Source of the DNA: Verrucomicrobiota bacterium
GTDB taxonomy: Bacteria > Verrucomicrobiota > Verrucomicrobiia > Opitutales > UBA953
Assembly (NCBI GenBank): GCA_005798925.1
Contig: SYID01000096.1
Coordinates: forward strand, 1-9,186
Reading direction: 5' to 3'
DNA length: 9,186 bases
In this document: positions 1-7,691 of the stretch, in pieces
Numbering within the stretch: the first letter of the stretch is position 1
How the letters are laid out: every line of letters starts with the position of its first letter
Notes under the pieces: model-generated
Told to the model about the DNA's origin: nothing
Databases searched by the model: none
The model's input: only the letters and a program-made list of their open reading frames with translations
Translations under genes and position numbers: made by a program

Positions 1-1996
1 CGAAGTCGCCGAACTGCGCTTCCCAGATGACGAGCGAATCCGGCGCTTCCAGCGAATAACCGTAGTCGAAGCCGAGGACCGCGTATTCGGAGAGCGACGA
101 ATTGACCAGCTCGATCTCCGCGCCGGCGATGGAGCCGAGCGGGCAGTATTCCGCGTCGTTGGAAGGGTCGTGCAGCACCGCGTGGCGATGCGAGAAGGTG
201 CCGCGTTCGCAGTCCTGGCCGGAGATGCGGACGGGGTAGCCTTCGGCGAGCAGAGAGGCGAAGGCGAGTCCTTCGCCGAGGCTCCAGTCGAAGCCGGCGC
301 CGGACTTGTAGGCGTCGGCCTTGGCGTCGAGGAGGCGCTTGATCTTGGGGTTGGGAGCGAAGTCCGGCGGGGTCTGCCAGAGCACCGGCGCGACCTTGTC
401 GAGGAGTTCGCGCGGGACCGAGGTGTCGACGTCGTGCTCGTAGGCCGAGCGGAAGGGGCGCACGCCGACGGGCTTTTTCCGGCGCTCTTCGACCTCGAGG
501 GCGAGGGTCGCCTGGGCGCGCTCCTGCGCCGCGTTCAGCAGGATGTCGAACTCCGTGCGCAGGGCGATCAGTTCGCCGTCGGGGGCGGACTTGGATTCCG
601 TAAGCCGGGCGGCGTAGAGCTCGGCGGTCGTCGGGTGGACGGCGATCTCACGGTAGAGCACCGGCTGGGTGAACGCGGGCTCGTCGGTCTCGTTGTGTCC
701 GTAGCGGCGATAGCACACGATGTCGACGACGGCGTCGGCGGAGAATTTCCGGCGATACTCGACGGCAAGCTCGACGGCGAGGACGACGGCGTCGGGGTCG
801 TCGCCGTTGGCGTGGAAGACCGGAGCTTCCACGAACTTGGCGATCTCGGTGCAATGCCGGCCCGAGCGTGCTTCGTCAGGGTTGGTGGTGAAGCCGACCT
901 GGTTGTTGGTGACCAGGTGCAGCGTGCCGCCGACCTGGTAGCCTTTCAGGGAAGCGAGGTTGAGGGTCTCCATGACCACGCCTTGGCCCGCGAACGCGGC
1001 GTCGCCATGGATGAGGATGGGAAGCACTTTGGAGCGGTCGGCGCCGCCTTGGAGGTCGACGAGCGCGCGGGCGCGACCGAGGACGACGGGGTTGACGGCC
1101 TCGAGGTGGCTCGGGTTGTAGGCCAGCGTGACGCCGATCTCCTTGCCTTCGACCACGCGAGCCCCGGCGTAGCCGAGGTGGTATTTGACGTCGCCGTCGC
1201 CGTGCGTGGTGTCGGGTAGATGGTTCTCGGAGAAGGCGCCGAACAGGGCTTCCGGCTTCTTGCCGCAGATGTTGACGAGGACGTTGAGGCGCCCGCGGTG
1301 GGCCATGCCGATGACGAGGTCCGAGAGTCCGGACGCGGGGGCGCGGTGGATCAGCTGGTCGAGCGCGGCGAGGAGCACTTCGCCGCCTTCGACGGAGAAG
1401 CGCTTGGCGCCGACGAACGTCTTGTGGAGGAAGCGTTCGAACTGCTCGGCCTGGACGATCGAGCGCAGGAAACGTCGGCGGGCCGTCGCGTCATAGCTCG
1501 GGCGGAGGCCGCAGGCTTCCACGCGTTCCTGGAGCCACCGGCGACGCTCGCCGTCCTGGATGTGGGCGAACTCGACGCCGATCGGGCCGCAATAGGTCGC
1601 CTTGAGCTTGGCGAGGATCTCCGACAAGGGCAGCATCTGACCGCCAAGGAAGTCGCCGGTGTGGAAGACGCGGTCAGGGGCGATCGCGTCCAGCCCCAGG
1701 AATTTGTCGGCCAGTTCGAAGTGAGGGACCGGGTCGGCGAGAGGGTTGGTCCGCGACTGCAGGTGGCCCAGCATCCGGTAGGCCTGGATCGCGGCCAGGA
1801 CTTTCCACTGGGACGAGGCGTCCACGCCGGCGACGGCCCCTTTGCCCGGCTTCGCCGGCAGGCTGAGGCCCAGTTCAAAGCCTTCGAAGAAGGCGCGCCA
1901 GTCGGCCTCGACGGAAGAGGGGTCCTTGGTCCATTGCTCGTGGAGTGAGGTGAGGAGGTCCGCGTTCCAGCGGCTACCGACGCTAAGATGTTTCAT
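1..1996 (-). CDS. sucA: 2-oxoglutarate dehydrogenase E1 component (thiamine-diphosphate dependent), 3' end beyond window
   Basis: E1 of the 2-oxoglutarate dehydrogenase complex decarboxylates 2-oxoglutarate and passes the succinyl group to the lipoyl domain of E2, in the TCA cycle in the cytoplasm. The minus frame is open from ATG at 1996 to the left edge, giving 665 residues of a protein usually about 930 long. The N-terminus (RWNADLLTSLHEQW, then SSVEADWRAFFEGF) is the small E1 N-terminal domain. Family motifs follow in order: GMAHRGRLNVLVN near residue 230 (H233 matches the active-site His of this motif), DVKYHLG, NPSHLEAVNPVV, IHGDAAFAGQG near 330 followed by TNNQVGFTT (the GD...NN diphosphate/Mg site), YRRYGHNETDEPAFTQP near 434, and VIWEAQFGDF at the edge. 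The frame agrees at both ends, so I see no frameshift. A weak AGG lies 7 nt before the ATG. The gene is divergent from the SNF2 gene. sucB downstream is expected but lies outside. Confidence 0.96.
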   Translation of the reverse strand, partial: MKHLSVGSRWNADLLTSLHEQWTKDPSSVEADWRAFFEGFELGLSLPAKPGKGAVAGVDASSQWKVLAAIQAYRMLGHLQSRTNPLADPVPHFELADKFLGLDAIAPDRVFHTGDFLGGQMLPLSEILAKLKATYCGPIGVEFAHIQDGERRRWLQERVEACGLRPSYDATARRRFLRSIVQAEQFERFLHKTFVGAKRFSVEGGEVLLAALDQLIHRAPASGLSDLVIGMAHRGRLNVLVNICGKKPEALFGAFSENHLPDTTHGDGDVKYHLGYAGARVVEGKEIGVTLAYNPSHLEAVNPVVLGRARALVDLQGGADRSKVLPILIHGDAAFAGQGVVMETLNLASLKGYQVGGTLHLVTNNQVGFTTNPDEARSGRHCTEIAKFVEAPVFHANGDDPDAVVLAVELAVEYRRKFSADAVVDIVCYRRYGHNETDEPAFTQPVLYREIAVHPTTAELYAARLTESKSAPDGELIALRTEFDILLNAAQERAQATLALEVEERRKKPVGVRPFRSAYEHDVDTSVPRELLDKVAPVLWQTPPDFAPNPKIKRLLDAKADAYKSGAGFDWSLGEGLAFASLLAEGYPVRISGQDCERGTFSHRHAVLHDPSNDAEYCPLGSIAGAEIELVNSSLSEYAVLGFDYGYSLEAPDSLVIWEAQFGDF

Positions 1997-2128
1997 TTCT
2001 TTGCCTGTAAAAGGGACGTAAAAACTAAGCGGCTGGCCGGGCATAAACAAGTCCAGACCCCTGTCTAAATTTGACGGAGATTGGGGATTGTAAGGGGAAA
2101 ATCGGGGGGGTTTAATGCCGTTCCGTCG
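1997..2128. promoter_or_regulatory. Divergent intergenic region between sucA and the SNF2 gene
   Basis: These 132 bases separate two genes that point away from each other, so both promoters should lie here. The region is visibly richer in A and T than the coding sequence around it. I see a TTGACG at 2071-2076 on the plus strand but no good -10 at the right spacing. On the minus strand a TTGTTT about 17 bases from TAGTTT is only a weak candidate for sucA. A small inverted repeat (AGAC, CCCT, GTCT) sits at 2055-2066. The right part carries the G-tract cluster listed separately. That promoters are present is inferred from gene orientation; the exact elements are not established. Confidence 0.5.
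2083..2110 (+). other. Potential G-quadruplex-forming sequence with a G7 run
   Basis: GGGG at 2083-2086, GGGG at 2094-2097 and seven consecutive G at 2104-2110 fit the standard pattern of four runs of at least three G, with loops of 7, 6 and 1 bases (the last G7 read as GGG-G-GGG). The element ends 18 bases before the chosen ATG of the SNF2 gene and lies on its coding strand, so it would be in the leader of an mRNA starting upstream. The pattern match is seen directly; folding and any regulatory effect are inference. Confidence 0.4.
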
Positions 2129-4645
2129 ATGTCTTCCCCGCGTCCGGCCAATCGCTCCTACTCCACGGAAGCCCTGGAGCGGTGGTTTGCATCCCTGCCA
2201 GAGGATTGGGAAAAAGCCTTCGGCCGGCCGGACCTGACCGAAGGCCGTCGTCTGTATACCGAGGGCATGGTGCGGCAGATCGAACTCCGCCCGCAAAGCG
2301 CCGAGGCCGTCACGCGTACCGAAACACAGACCGTCCGCGCGGTGATCGAACTCGGACCAGGCGGGCTCGAGTGGCGCACCTCCCTGCCCGAGGAAGAGAA
2401 CGGCGCGCCTTATGCGGTCGCTTCCATCTATGAGATCGAGGAGCTCCTGGCCGATGAACTGCCGGCCATCGACGAAGCCGCCGCCGCGCAACCCGAGGCC
2501 CCGAAGGAACCGGAGCGCAAGGACGCCGGCGCCCGCGCCTCGCTCAAGCTGCAGGTCTCCTTCGAGCTGACTTCCGACGGCCTGCGCATCTCCGCCGCCT
2601 GGGCCGGGCGGGGCGGCCACGCCTGGAACTGCTTCGGCCCCGGCGCCGTCCCCGGCGATGAGCTCTCCGACGAGCAGCGGCAGACGCTTTTCCGTTTCAA
2701 CACCGTGGCCCATCGGGCGGGTTTCGCCTACGGCAAGGCCACCGGTGCCTGGGCGATCGACAACATCGGCCGGATCGAGCGCTTCGTCCGCGAGGACCTC
2801 GGCGAGTGGCGCAAGCGGTTCAAGCTGGTCGGCGAGGACGCGCTGGCGATCTTCCGTAACGAGCAGCTGCAGGTCGCCGTCGACGCCGAGGCGGAGTCCG
2901 CCGGCGACGGCAAGTCCTTCCGGTTGAACTGGCGGCTCAAGGCGGGCGGCCACCGCCTGCTCGCCGACGAGCAGAAACTGCTCCTGAAGGCGGGTGGCCG
3001 TCCCGTCATCCTGCCCGGCAAGGGCGTCGTGGCTTACAACGCCGCCGTCGCCGACTTCTCCGAGGATTGGCGCGCCAAGGACGGCGAGGTTCCGCGCTAC
3101 CTCCTGCTGTCGCTTTTCGACCACGCCGCCGTCGGCGCCCTGAAGCTGAACGACGACCTCAAGGCCTGGAAGGACAAGCTGCTCCAGGAGCCGACGCCGC
3201 CCGAAGACCTCCCCGCGCACCTGCGTCCTTATCAGGCCAAGGGCGTCGCTTGGCTCGCCCGTTTGTGCGAACTCGGAGCCCATCCACTGCTTGCCGACGA
3301 GATGGGCCTCGGCAAGACCGTCCAGGTCCTGGCGCTGCTCGCCTCCCGGCCCGTCGGCGAACGCTCGATCATCGTCTGCCCGGCGAGCGTCATCCCGGTC
3401 TGGCTCGGGGAAATCCAACGCTTCCATCCCGAGCTCGCCGCCGGGGCGGCGGTGCTCACGGCCGACGACGATTTCGTCCGCAATCCCGCTGCCCGCATCT
3501 GGGTCTCGAGCTACACCCAGCTTCGCCGCCATGCCGACCTGCTCGCCCGCACCCGCTTCGGTTACGCCGTGCTCGACGAGGCCCAGGCGATCAAGAATCC
3601 CGAGTCGAAGACCACGCAGACCTGCCTCGCCCTGCAGGCCGACCACCGCGTGGCGATCACCGGCACGCCCCTCGAGAACCGTCCCACGGACCTCTGGACG
3701 ATCTTCCGGTACCTCATGCCGGGACTGCTGGGCAAGCGCGCGGCGTTCGAGCGCCTGATGCTGCGCGACGCCTCCGTGGCCCTCGGCAAGGTGCGCCGGC
3801 AGGTCTCGCCCTTCATCCTGCGCCGCCTGAAACGCCACGTCGCCGCGGACATCCCGCCGAAGATGGAAGTCGTCCTGCCGTGTCCGCTGACCCATGAGCA
3901 GCGCGCGCTTTACCAGCATCTGACCCAGGGCAGCGGTCTTTCCGGCGAGCTCGCCTCGTTGTTGTCCAAGGACGCCACTTCGGTGCTCACGCTCCTCATG
4001 CGCCTGCGCCAGGTCTGCTGCGACCCCGGACTCCTGCCCGAGAACTCCGCCTGTCCGGCGGCTCATTCCGGCAAGGTCACCTTGCTGGTGTCCAAGCTGT
4101 CCGAGGTCGCCGCCAACGGCTCGAAGGCGGTCGTGTTCTCGCAGTTCGTCTCGCTCATCGAGCGCGTCAAGGCCGCGCTGGCCCGCGAACTGCCGGCGCT
4201 GCCCATCTTCGAGCTCACGGGCGAGACCAAGGACCGGTCCGCGCCGGTCGAGCAGTTCAAGGAGACCAAGGGCCCCGCGCTTTTCCTCGCCTCGCTCAAG
4301 GCGGGCGGCACGGGCATCACGCTCAACACGGCGGAATACGTCTTCCTGCTCGATCCTTGGTGGAATCCCGCCGTGGAGGCCCAGGCCGTCGACCGCGTGC
4401 ACCGCATCGGCCAGAAGAACCCGGTGCTGATCTACCGCATGATCGCGCCAGGCACCGTCGAGGAGCGGATCGAGGACCTCAAACGGGAGAAGCGCGAGCT
4501 TTTCTCCACCGTCGTGGGCGACATACCGGACATGACCGACTGGACGAGGCATTTCTCGTCCCTGGACGCCCTCATCCGGCTCAGCGACTCGCCGGCGGCG
4601 GCCGCTTCCGCGGAGACCGCGCCGGACCGCGACGCCGAGGGCTGA
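2129..4645 (+). CDS. SNF2-family DNA-dependent ATPase/helicase-like translocase
   Basis: Superfamily 2 SNF2 ATPase of 838 residues, predicted to use ATP to move along or remodel nucleic acid-protein complexes; the target is unknown. Residues about 36-103 resemble a SWIM-type N-terminal module without zinc ligands, followed by an Ala/Pro/Glu-rich linker (about 110-140) and a family-typical middle region. The ATPase core begins at HLRPYQAKGVAWL. It contains ADEMGLGKT (K396, Walker A), DEAQAIKN (483-486, Walker B), ITGTPLENRPTDLW (from 510), then the second RecA lobe with KAVVFSQF, LASLKAGGTGITLN, DPWWNPAVEAQAVDRVHRIGQ (DPWW from 742, RIGQ 759-762) and GTVEERI. All motifs look intact. The C-terminal tail is low-complexity Ala-rich. 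I chose ATG 2129; an in-frame TTG at 2081 would add 16 Gly-rich residues spanning the G7 run and looks less likely. No clear Shine-Dalgarno is seen. Its stop abuts that of rimO. Confidence 0.93.
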   Translation: MSSPRPANRSYSTEALERWFASLPEDWEKAFGRPDLTEGRRLYTEGMVRQIELRPQSAEAVTRTETQTVRAVIELGPGGLEWRTSLPEEENGAPYAVASIYEIEELLADELPAIDEAAAAQPEAPKEPERKDAGARASLKLQVSFELTSDGLRISAAWAGRGGHAWNCFGPGAVPGDELSDEQRQTLFRFNTVAHRAGFAYGKATGAWAIDNIGRIERFVREDLGEWRKRFKLVGEDALAIFRNEQLQVAVDAEAESAGDGKSFRLNWRLKAGGHRLLADEQKLLLKAGGRPVILPGKGVVAYNAAVADFSEDWRAKDGEVPRYLLLSLFDHAAVGALKLNDDLKAWKDKLLQEPTPPEDLPAHLRPYQAKGVAWLARLCELGAHPLLADEMGLGKTVQVLALLASRPVGERSIIVCPASVIPVWLGEIQRFHPELAAGAAVLTADDDFVRNPAARIWVSSYTQLRRHADLLARTRFGYAVLDEAQAIKNPESKTTQTCLALQADHRVAITGTPLENRPTDLWTIFRYLMPGLLGKRAAFERLMLRDASVALGKVRRQVSPFILRRLKRHVAADIPPKMEVVLPCPLTHEQRALYQHLTQGSGLSGELASLLSKDATSVLTLLMRLRQVCCDPGLLPENSACPAAHSGKVTLLVSKLSEVAANGSKAVVFSQFVSLIERVKAALARELPALPIFELTGETKDRSAPVEQFKETKGPALFLASLKAGGTGITLNTAEYVFLLDPWWNPAVEAQAVDRVHRIGQKNPVLIYRMIAPGTVEERIEDLKREKRELFSTVVGDIPDMTDWTRHFSSLDALIRLSDSPAAAASAETAPDRDAEG

Positions 4646-6025
4646 TCATTTCGCCAGCAGGTCGTATTCCTCCGCGCCGGTCACGGTCACCTCGGCGAAC
4701 TGGCCGACGGCGAGCTTCTTCGGGACCTTGACGATGCCGTCGATCTCCATGGCGTCGCCGGTGCTGCGGGCGACGCCCGGGCTTTCGACCAGGACGCGGA
4801 GCTTGCGGCCGACGAAGGCTTCGCCGCGTTGCTTGGAGAGCTTCTGGAGCAGGAGCATGGCCCGTTCGTGGCGCTCGGCCTTCACTTCGTCCGGGAGATG
4901 GCCCTCCATCTTGGCCCCCTTGGTGCCTTCTTCCTTGGAATACTTGAACACGCCGACGCGGTCGAACTTCGTCTCGGCCAGGAAGCCGAGCAACTCGGCG
5001 AAGTCGTCTTCGGTCTCGCCCGGGAAGCCCACGATGAAGGTCGTGCGGATCACCAGGTCGGGGATGCCGGCCCGCATGCGCTTGATCAGGTCGCGGATGT
5101 ACGCGCCGTCGGTCTCGCGCTGCATGGCGCCGAGCATCTTGTCCGATACGTGCTGCAGCGGGATGTCGACGTAGCGGACGACGTGACGCGAGCGCGCGAT
5201 CGTCTCGATGAGCTCGTCGCTCCAATGGGCGGGGTGCGTGTAGAGCAGGCGGATCCAGAAGTCGCCTTCGATCTGGTCCAGCTCACGCAGGAGCGAGGCG
5301 AGCGACTCGCCCTTGGAGGAGTCGACCTGGCTGCGCGGATTGGGACGGGCGTCGGTCCAGCGGTCCATGCCGAAATAGGTGGTGTCCTGCGAGATCAGGT
5401 TGATCTCCTTGACCCCCTCGGCCACGAGCTGGCGGGCTTCCTTGACCACCGACTCGACGGTGCGGCTGCGATGGCGTCCGCGGATCCGCGGGATGATGCA
5501 GAAGGAGCAGGGGTGGTTGCAGCCTTCGGCGATCTTGATGTAGGCCGAGTGACGCGGCGTGAGGCGGAAGCGCGGGGTGTCGAAGTCCGGGATGAAGGTC
5601 GTGGTCTTGGCCAGGAACTCGGTCATGCCCGCTTCGCCGCCCATGACCTTATGGATGACGGGGACGATGTTGGTGACCTGGTCGAGGCCGATGAACGCAT
5701 CGACCTTGGGGAGCTCGACGCGTCCCTTGGCGCCTTCGACGACGGGGAGGGCGCCCTGGTAGCGTTGCGACATGCAGCCGGCGACGATGAGTTTCTGGCC
5801 CTTCTTGCGGGCGGTGGCCTTGCCGTCGCTCATCTCGTAGATGGCTTCGAGCGCCTCGTGCTTGGAGGCGTCGATGAAGGAGCAGGTGTTGACGATGACG
5901 ACGTCCGCTTCGGCGGCGTCCGGGGTCATGGACATGCCGGCCTTGGCCAGGTGGCCGATCATGATCTCGGAATCGATCAGGTTCTTGGCGCAACCGAGGG
6001 AGACGAGGCCTACTTTGACGGACAT
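4646..6025 (-). CDS. rimO: Ribosomal protein S12 (uS12) methylthiotransferase RimO
   Basis: Radical-SAM enzyme of 459 residues that adds a methylthio group to the conserved aspartate of ribosomal protein S12, using two iron-sulfur clusters. The N-terminal MTTase domain shows SLGCAKNLIDSE (C12), VNTCSFID (C48) and VAGCMSQR (C84), the three ligands of the auxiliary cluster. The radical-SAM motif is EGCNHPCSFC (C169, C173, C176), followed by IIPRIRGRHRSR. The C-terminal part from about residue 395 fits a TRAM domain (VGRKLRVLVES to VTVTGAEEYDLL). The SLGC(A/P)KN signature separates RimO from the tRNA enzyme MiaB. I prefer ATG 6025 because the protein family starts close to the KVGLVSLGC strand; an in-frame ATG at 6070, overlapping the rsmA stop as TGATG, would add 15 unconserved-looking residues. 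It is the last gene of the trpC-rsmA-rimO series and converges directly on the SNF2 gene. Confidence 0.95.
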   Translation of the reverse strand: MSVKVGLVSLGCAKNLIDSEIMIGHLAKAGMSMTPDAAEADVVIVNTCSFIDASKHEALEAIYEMSDGKATARKKGQKLIVAGCMSQRYQGALPVVEGAKGRVELPKVDAFIGLDQVTNIVPVIHKVMGGEAGMTEFLAKTTTFIPDFDTPRFRLTPRHSAYIKIAEGCNHPCSFCIIPRIRGRHRSRTVESVVKEARQLVAEGVKEINLISQDTTYFGMDRWTDARPNPRSQVDSSKGESLASLLRELDQIEGDFWIRLLYTHPAHWSDELIETIARSRHVVRYVDIPLQHVSDKMLGAMQRETDGAYIRDLIKRMRAGIPDLVIRTTFIVGFPGETEDDFAELLGFLAETKFDRVGVFKYSKEEGTKGAKMEGHLPDEVKAERHERAMLLLQKLSKQRGEAFVGRKLRVLVESPGVARSTGDAMEIDGIVKVPKKLAVGQFAEVTVTGAEEYDLLAK

Positions 6026-6069
6026 GGCGGGATAAGGAGCGGAGAAGGGACGAAATGCAACCCCAGGCA

Positions 6070-6903
6070 TCAGAGGGTCAGCCAGGCTTCGGCCGGGATG
6101 GTCTCGGGCCGGGCGAGGCCGGTGACGCCGAAGCGGGGCAGGTCCGCCAGCCAGGCGGCGACGTCCGCGGAGCCGGGAAAAAGCTTCTTGGCGGCCGAGC
6201 CGACCTGCTTCCGACGTTGGGTGAAGAGCATCCTGGCGACCTCGCGGCCCCGGGGGCTCAGGCGGCGGGCGTCGGTCCGACGGCGCAGCACGAGCAAGCA
6301 GGAATCGACCTTGGGAGGCGGGTTGAAGGATTGTGCGGGGACGGGGTGCACCTTGATCTTCTCGAAGGCCAGGTGCACCTGCGCGGTGACCGCGGACCAA
6401 TGGCCGGTGCCGAGCTCGGCCGTGAGTCGCTCGGCCGCCTCGCGCTGCAGCATGAGCACCATCATCGAGGGATGAGGTCCGGCGCAGATGGCGTCCATCC
6501 AAGGAGTCGAGATCGCGTAAGGCAGGTTGGCGATGACCTTGAACGATCCGTCGGCCGCGTCGGTCAGTCCCGCGCGCGGGAAATCCACGGCATCGCCTTC
6601 CTTGAGATGGAAGGTCCTGGGAAAGCGCGGCAGCAATGACTGCGTCAGGTGGAAGTGCATCGTGCGGTCCGCTTCGACCGCGTAGAGGTCCGCGCCGGCG
6701 CACAGGAGGGTGCGGGTCAGCGTGCCCAGCCCGGGGCCGACTTCGACGACCATGTCGCCGGCCTTCACTTCGCCGAGTTCGAGCGACTTGCGGACGATAT
6801 TGCCGTCGATCAGGAAGTTCTGACCGAGCCACTTCTTGGGCATGTGCGAGAGGCGGGCCAGCAGGTCCCGGGTCTCGTTCGGCGAAAGCGGCCCTTCGTT
6901 CAT
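6070..6903 (-). CDS. rsmA: 16S rRNA (adenine1518-N6/adenine1519-N6)-dimethyltransferase
   Basis: RsmA/KsgA dimethylates the two adjacent adenines in the loop of helix 45 of 16S rRNA, using S-adenosylmethionine, late in small-subunit assembly. The 277-residue length is normal. Visible motifs are KKWLGQNFLID (23-33), the SAM-binding motif VEVGPGLGTLT (53-63), acidic VEADR (76-80) at the ribose-binding position, EGDAVDF (102-108), the catalytic NLPYAIST (126-133), LQREAAERL, and FNPPPKVDSCLL, typical of the family's second half. The C-terminal helical domain (FTQRRKQVGSAAKKLF) is present. The start ATG at 6903 overlaps the trpC stop as ATGA, so the two are likely translationally coupled. The stop at 6070-6072 overlaps the alternative rimO ATG as TGATG. 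I see nothing truncated. Confidence 0.96.
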   Translation of the reverse strand: MNEGPLSPNETRDLLARLSHMPKKWLGQNFLIDGNIVRKSLELGEVKAGDMVVEVGPGLGTLTRTLLCAGADLYAVEADRTMHFHLTQSLLPRFPRTFHLKEGDAVDFPRAGLTDAADGSFKVIANLPYAISTPWMDAICAGPHPSMMVLMLQREAAERLTAELGTGHWSAVTAQVHLAFEKIKVHPVPAQSFNPPPKVDSCLLVLRRRTDARRLSPRGREVARMLFTQRRKQVGSAAKKLFPGSADVAAWLADLPRFGVTGLARPETIPAEAWLTL

Positions 6904-7691
6904 GCGGATTGCAGCGCCTTCATCAGCGCGGCCGGATCGGCGGCGCGCATCAGGGACTCGCCGACCAGCAGGGCGTCGGCGCCGGCCACGCGCATGCGCG
7001 CGGCATCCTCGGCGGTCTTGAGGCCGCTCTCGGCGACCTTCAGGACGGACTTGGGCATGTGCGGGATGACCCGTTCCGCGAAGGAGAGGTCGATCTGGAA
7101 GGTGGACAGGTTGCGGTTGTTCACGCCGACCATGTCCGGGTCATGACGCAAGGCCCGTTCGAGCTCGGCTTCGTCGTGCACTTCGAAGAGCGTGTCGAGG
7201 CCGGCGAGCTTGGCCGCGCGGTGGATCGGACGGATCTCGTCGTCGGTGAGCCCGCGCACGATGATCAGGACGCAACGCGCACCGGCTTGGGCGGCTTCGA
7301 GCACCTGATAGGGGTGCACCATGAAATCCTTGCGGATGCACGGGAGGGGGCGTTTCCAGCCGGACTGGTCCTGGACCACGTCGATCAGGTCCTTGAGCCC
7401 GCCCTTGAAATATTTCGACTCGGTCAGGACGGAGAGGCAGTCGGCGCCGGCGGCGGAATAGGCGCGGGCCTGGGCCACGGCGTCGACGCCTTCCCTGATC
7501 TGGCCCACGCTGGGGGAGGCGCGCTTGACCTCGGCGATGACGGCCAGCCGTCCGGGGACCGTCAGGGACTGACGGAAGCCGGGCGACGAATGCCGGCCGG
7601 CGAAGGCCGCCAGCTCGGCGTCGGTGACGGGACGGGCGAACGGGGCGATTTCCCGGCGCTTGGCGTCCATGATTTCGGTCAGCTTGTCCAC
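6900..7691 (-). CDS. trpC: Indole-3-glycerol-phosphate synthase
   Basis: TrpC is a TIM-barrel enzyme that closes the indole ring, converting 1-(2-carboxyphenylamino)-1-deoxyribulose 5-phosphate to indole-3-glycerol phosphate with loss of CO2 and water, in tryptophan synthesis. With the GTG start at 7691 the protein has 263 residues, normal for a stand-alone enzyme. The catalytic set is complete: E54 and K56 in VIAEVKRASPS (51-61), K121 in CIRKDF, E170 in LFEVHDEAE, N191/N192 in VGVNNRNL, S222 in AESGL, and the phosphate-binding ALLVGESL near the C-terminus. I chose GTG because it gives MDKLTEIMDAKRREI, the usual TrpC beginning; ATG 7670 would cut off the first seven residues. No Shine-Dalgarno is visible. 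No other trp gene is in the window; the neighbours rsmA and rimO are ribosome-modification genes. The stop overlaps the rsmA start as ATGA. Confidence 0.95.
   Translation of the reverse strand: MDKLTEIMDAKRREIAPFARPVTDAELAAFAGRHSSPGFRQSLTVPGRLAVIAEVKRASPSVGQIREGVDAVAQARAYSAAGADCLSVLTESKYFKGGLKDLIDVVQDQSGWKRPLPCIRKDFMVHPYQVLEAAQAGARCVLIIVRGLTDDEIRPIHRAAKLAGLDTLFEVHDEAELERALRHDPDMVGVNNRNLSTFQIDLSFAERVIPHMPKSVLKVAESGLKTAEDAARMRVAGADALLVGESLMRAADPAALMKALQSA

Noticed and set aside
170..1219. Long plus-strand open frame (349 codons) and its continuation at 1220-1948
   Set aside because: It lies wholly antisense to sucA, whose protein is unmistakable. The Gly/Val/Asp/Glu-rich, motif-free translation is typical of the antisense frame of a high-GC gene.
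2081..2128. TTG start for the SNF2 gene at 2081
   Set aside because: It would add a Gly-rich stretch encoded across the G7 run. The only GGAG lies one base from the TTG, too close to serve it, and ATG 2129 gives a more usual beginning.
3067..3897. 276-codon plus-strand frame inside the SNF2 gene
   Set aside because: It overlaps the ATPase motifs in another frame and translates to Arg/Pro/Ala-rich sequence without domains.
4829..6475. 548-codon plus-strand open frame
   Set aside because: It is antisense to rimO and the end of rsmA, crosses both, and has biased composition with no recognisable domain. It is a shadow of GC-rich codon use.
6026..6832. In-frame upward extension of the rimO frame, to 728 codons
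   Set aside because: The added part is the out-of-frame reading of rsmA and is Arg/Pro/Gly-rich. RimO starts near 6025, so this is not a fusion.
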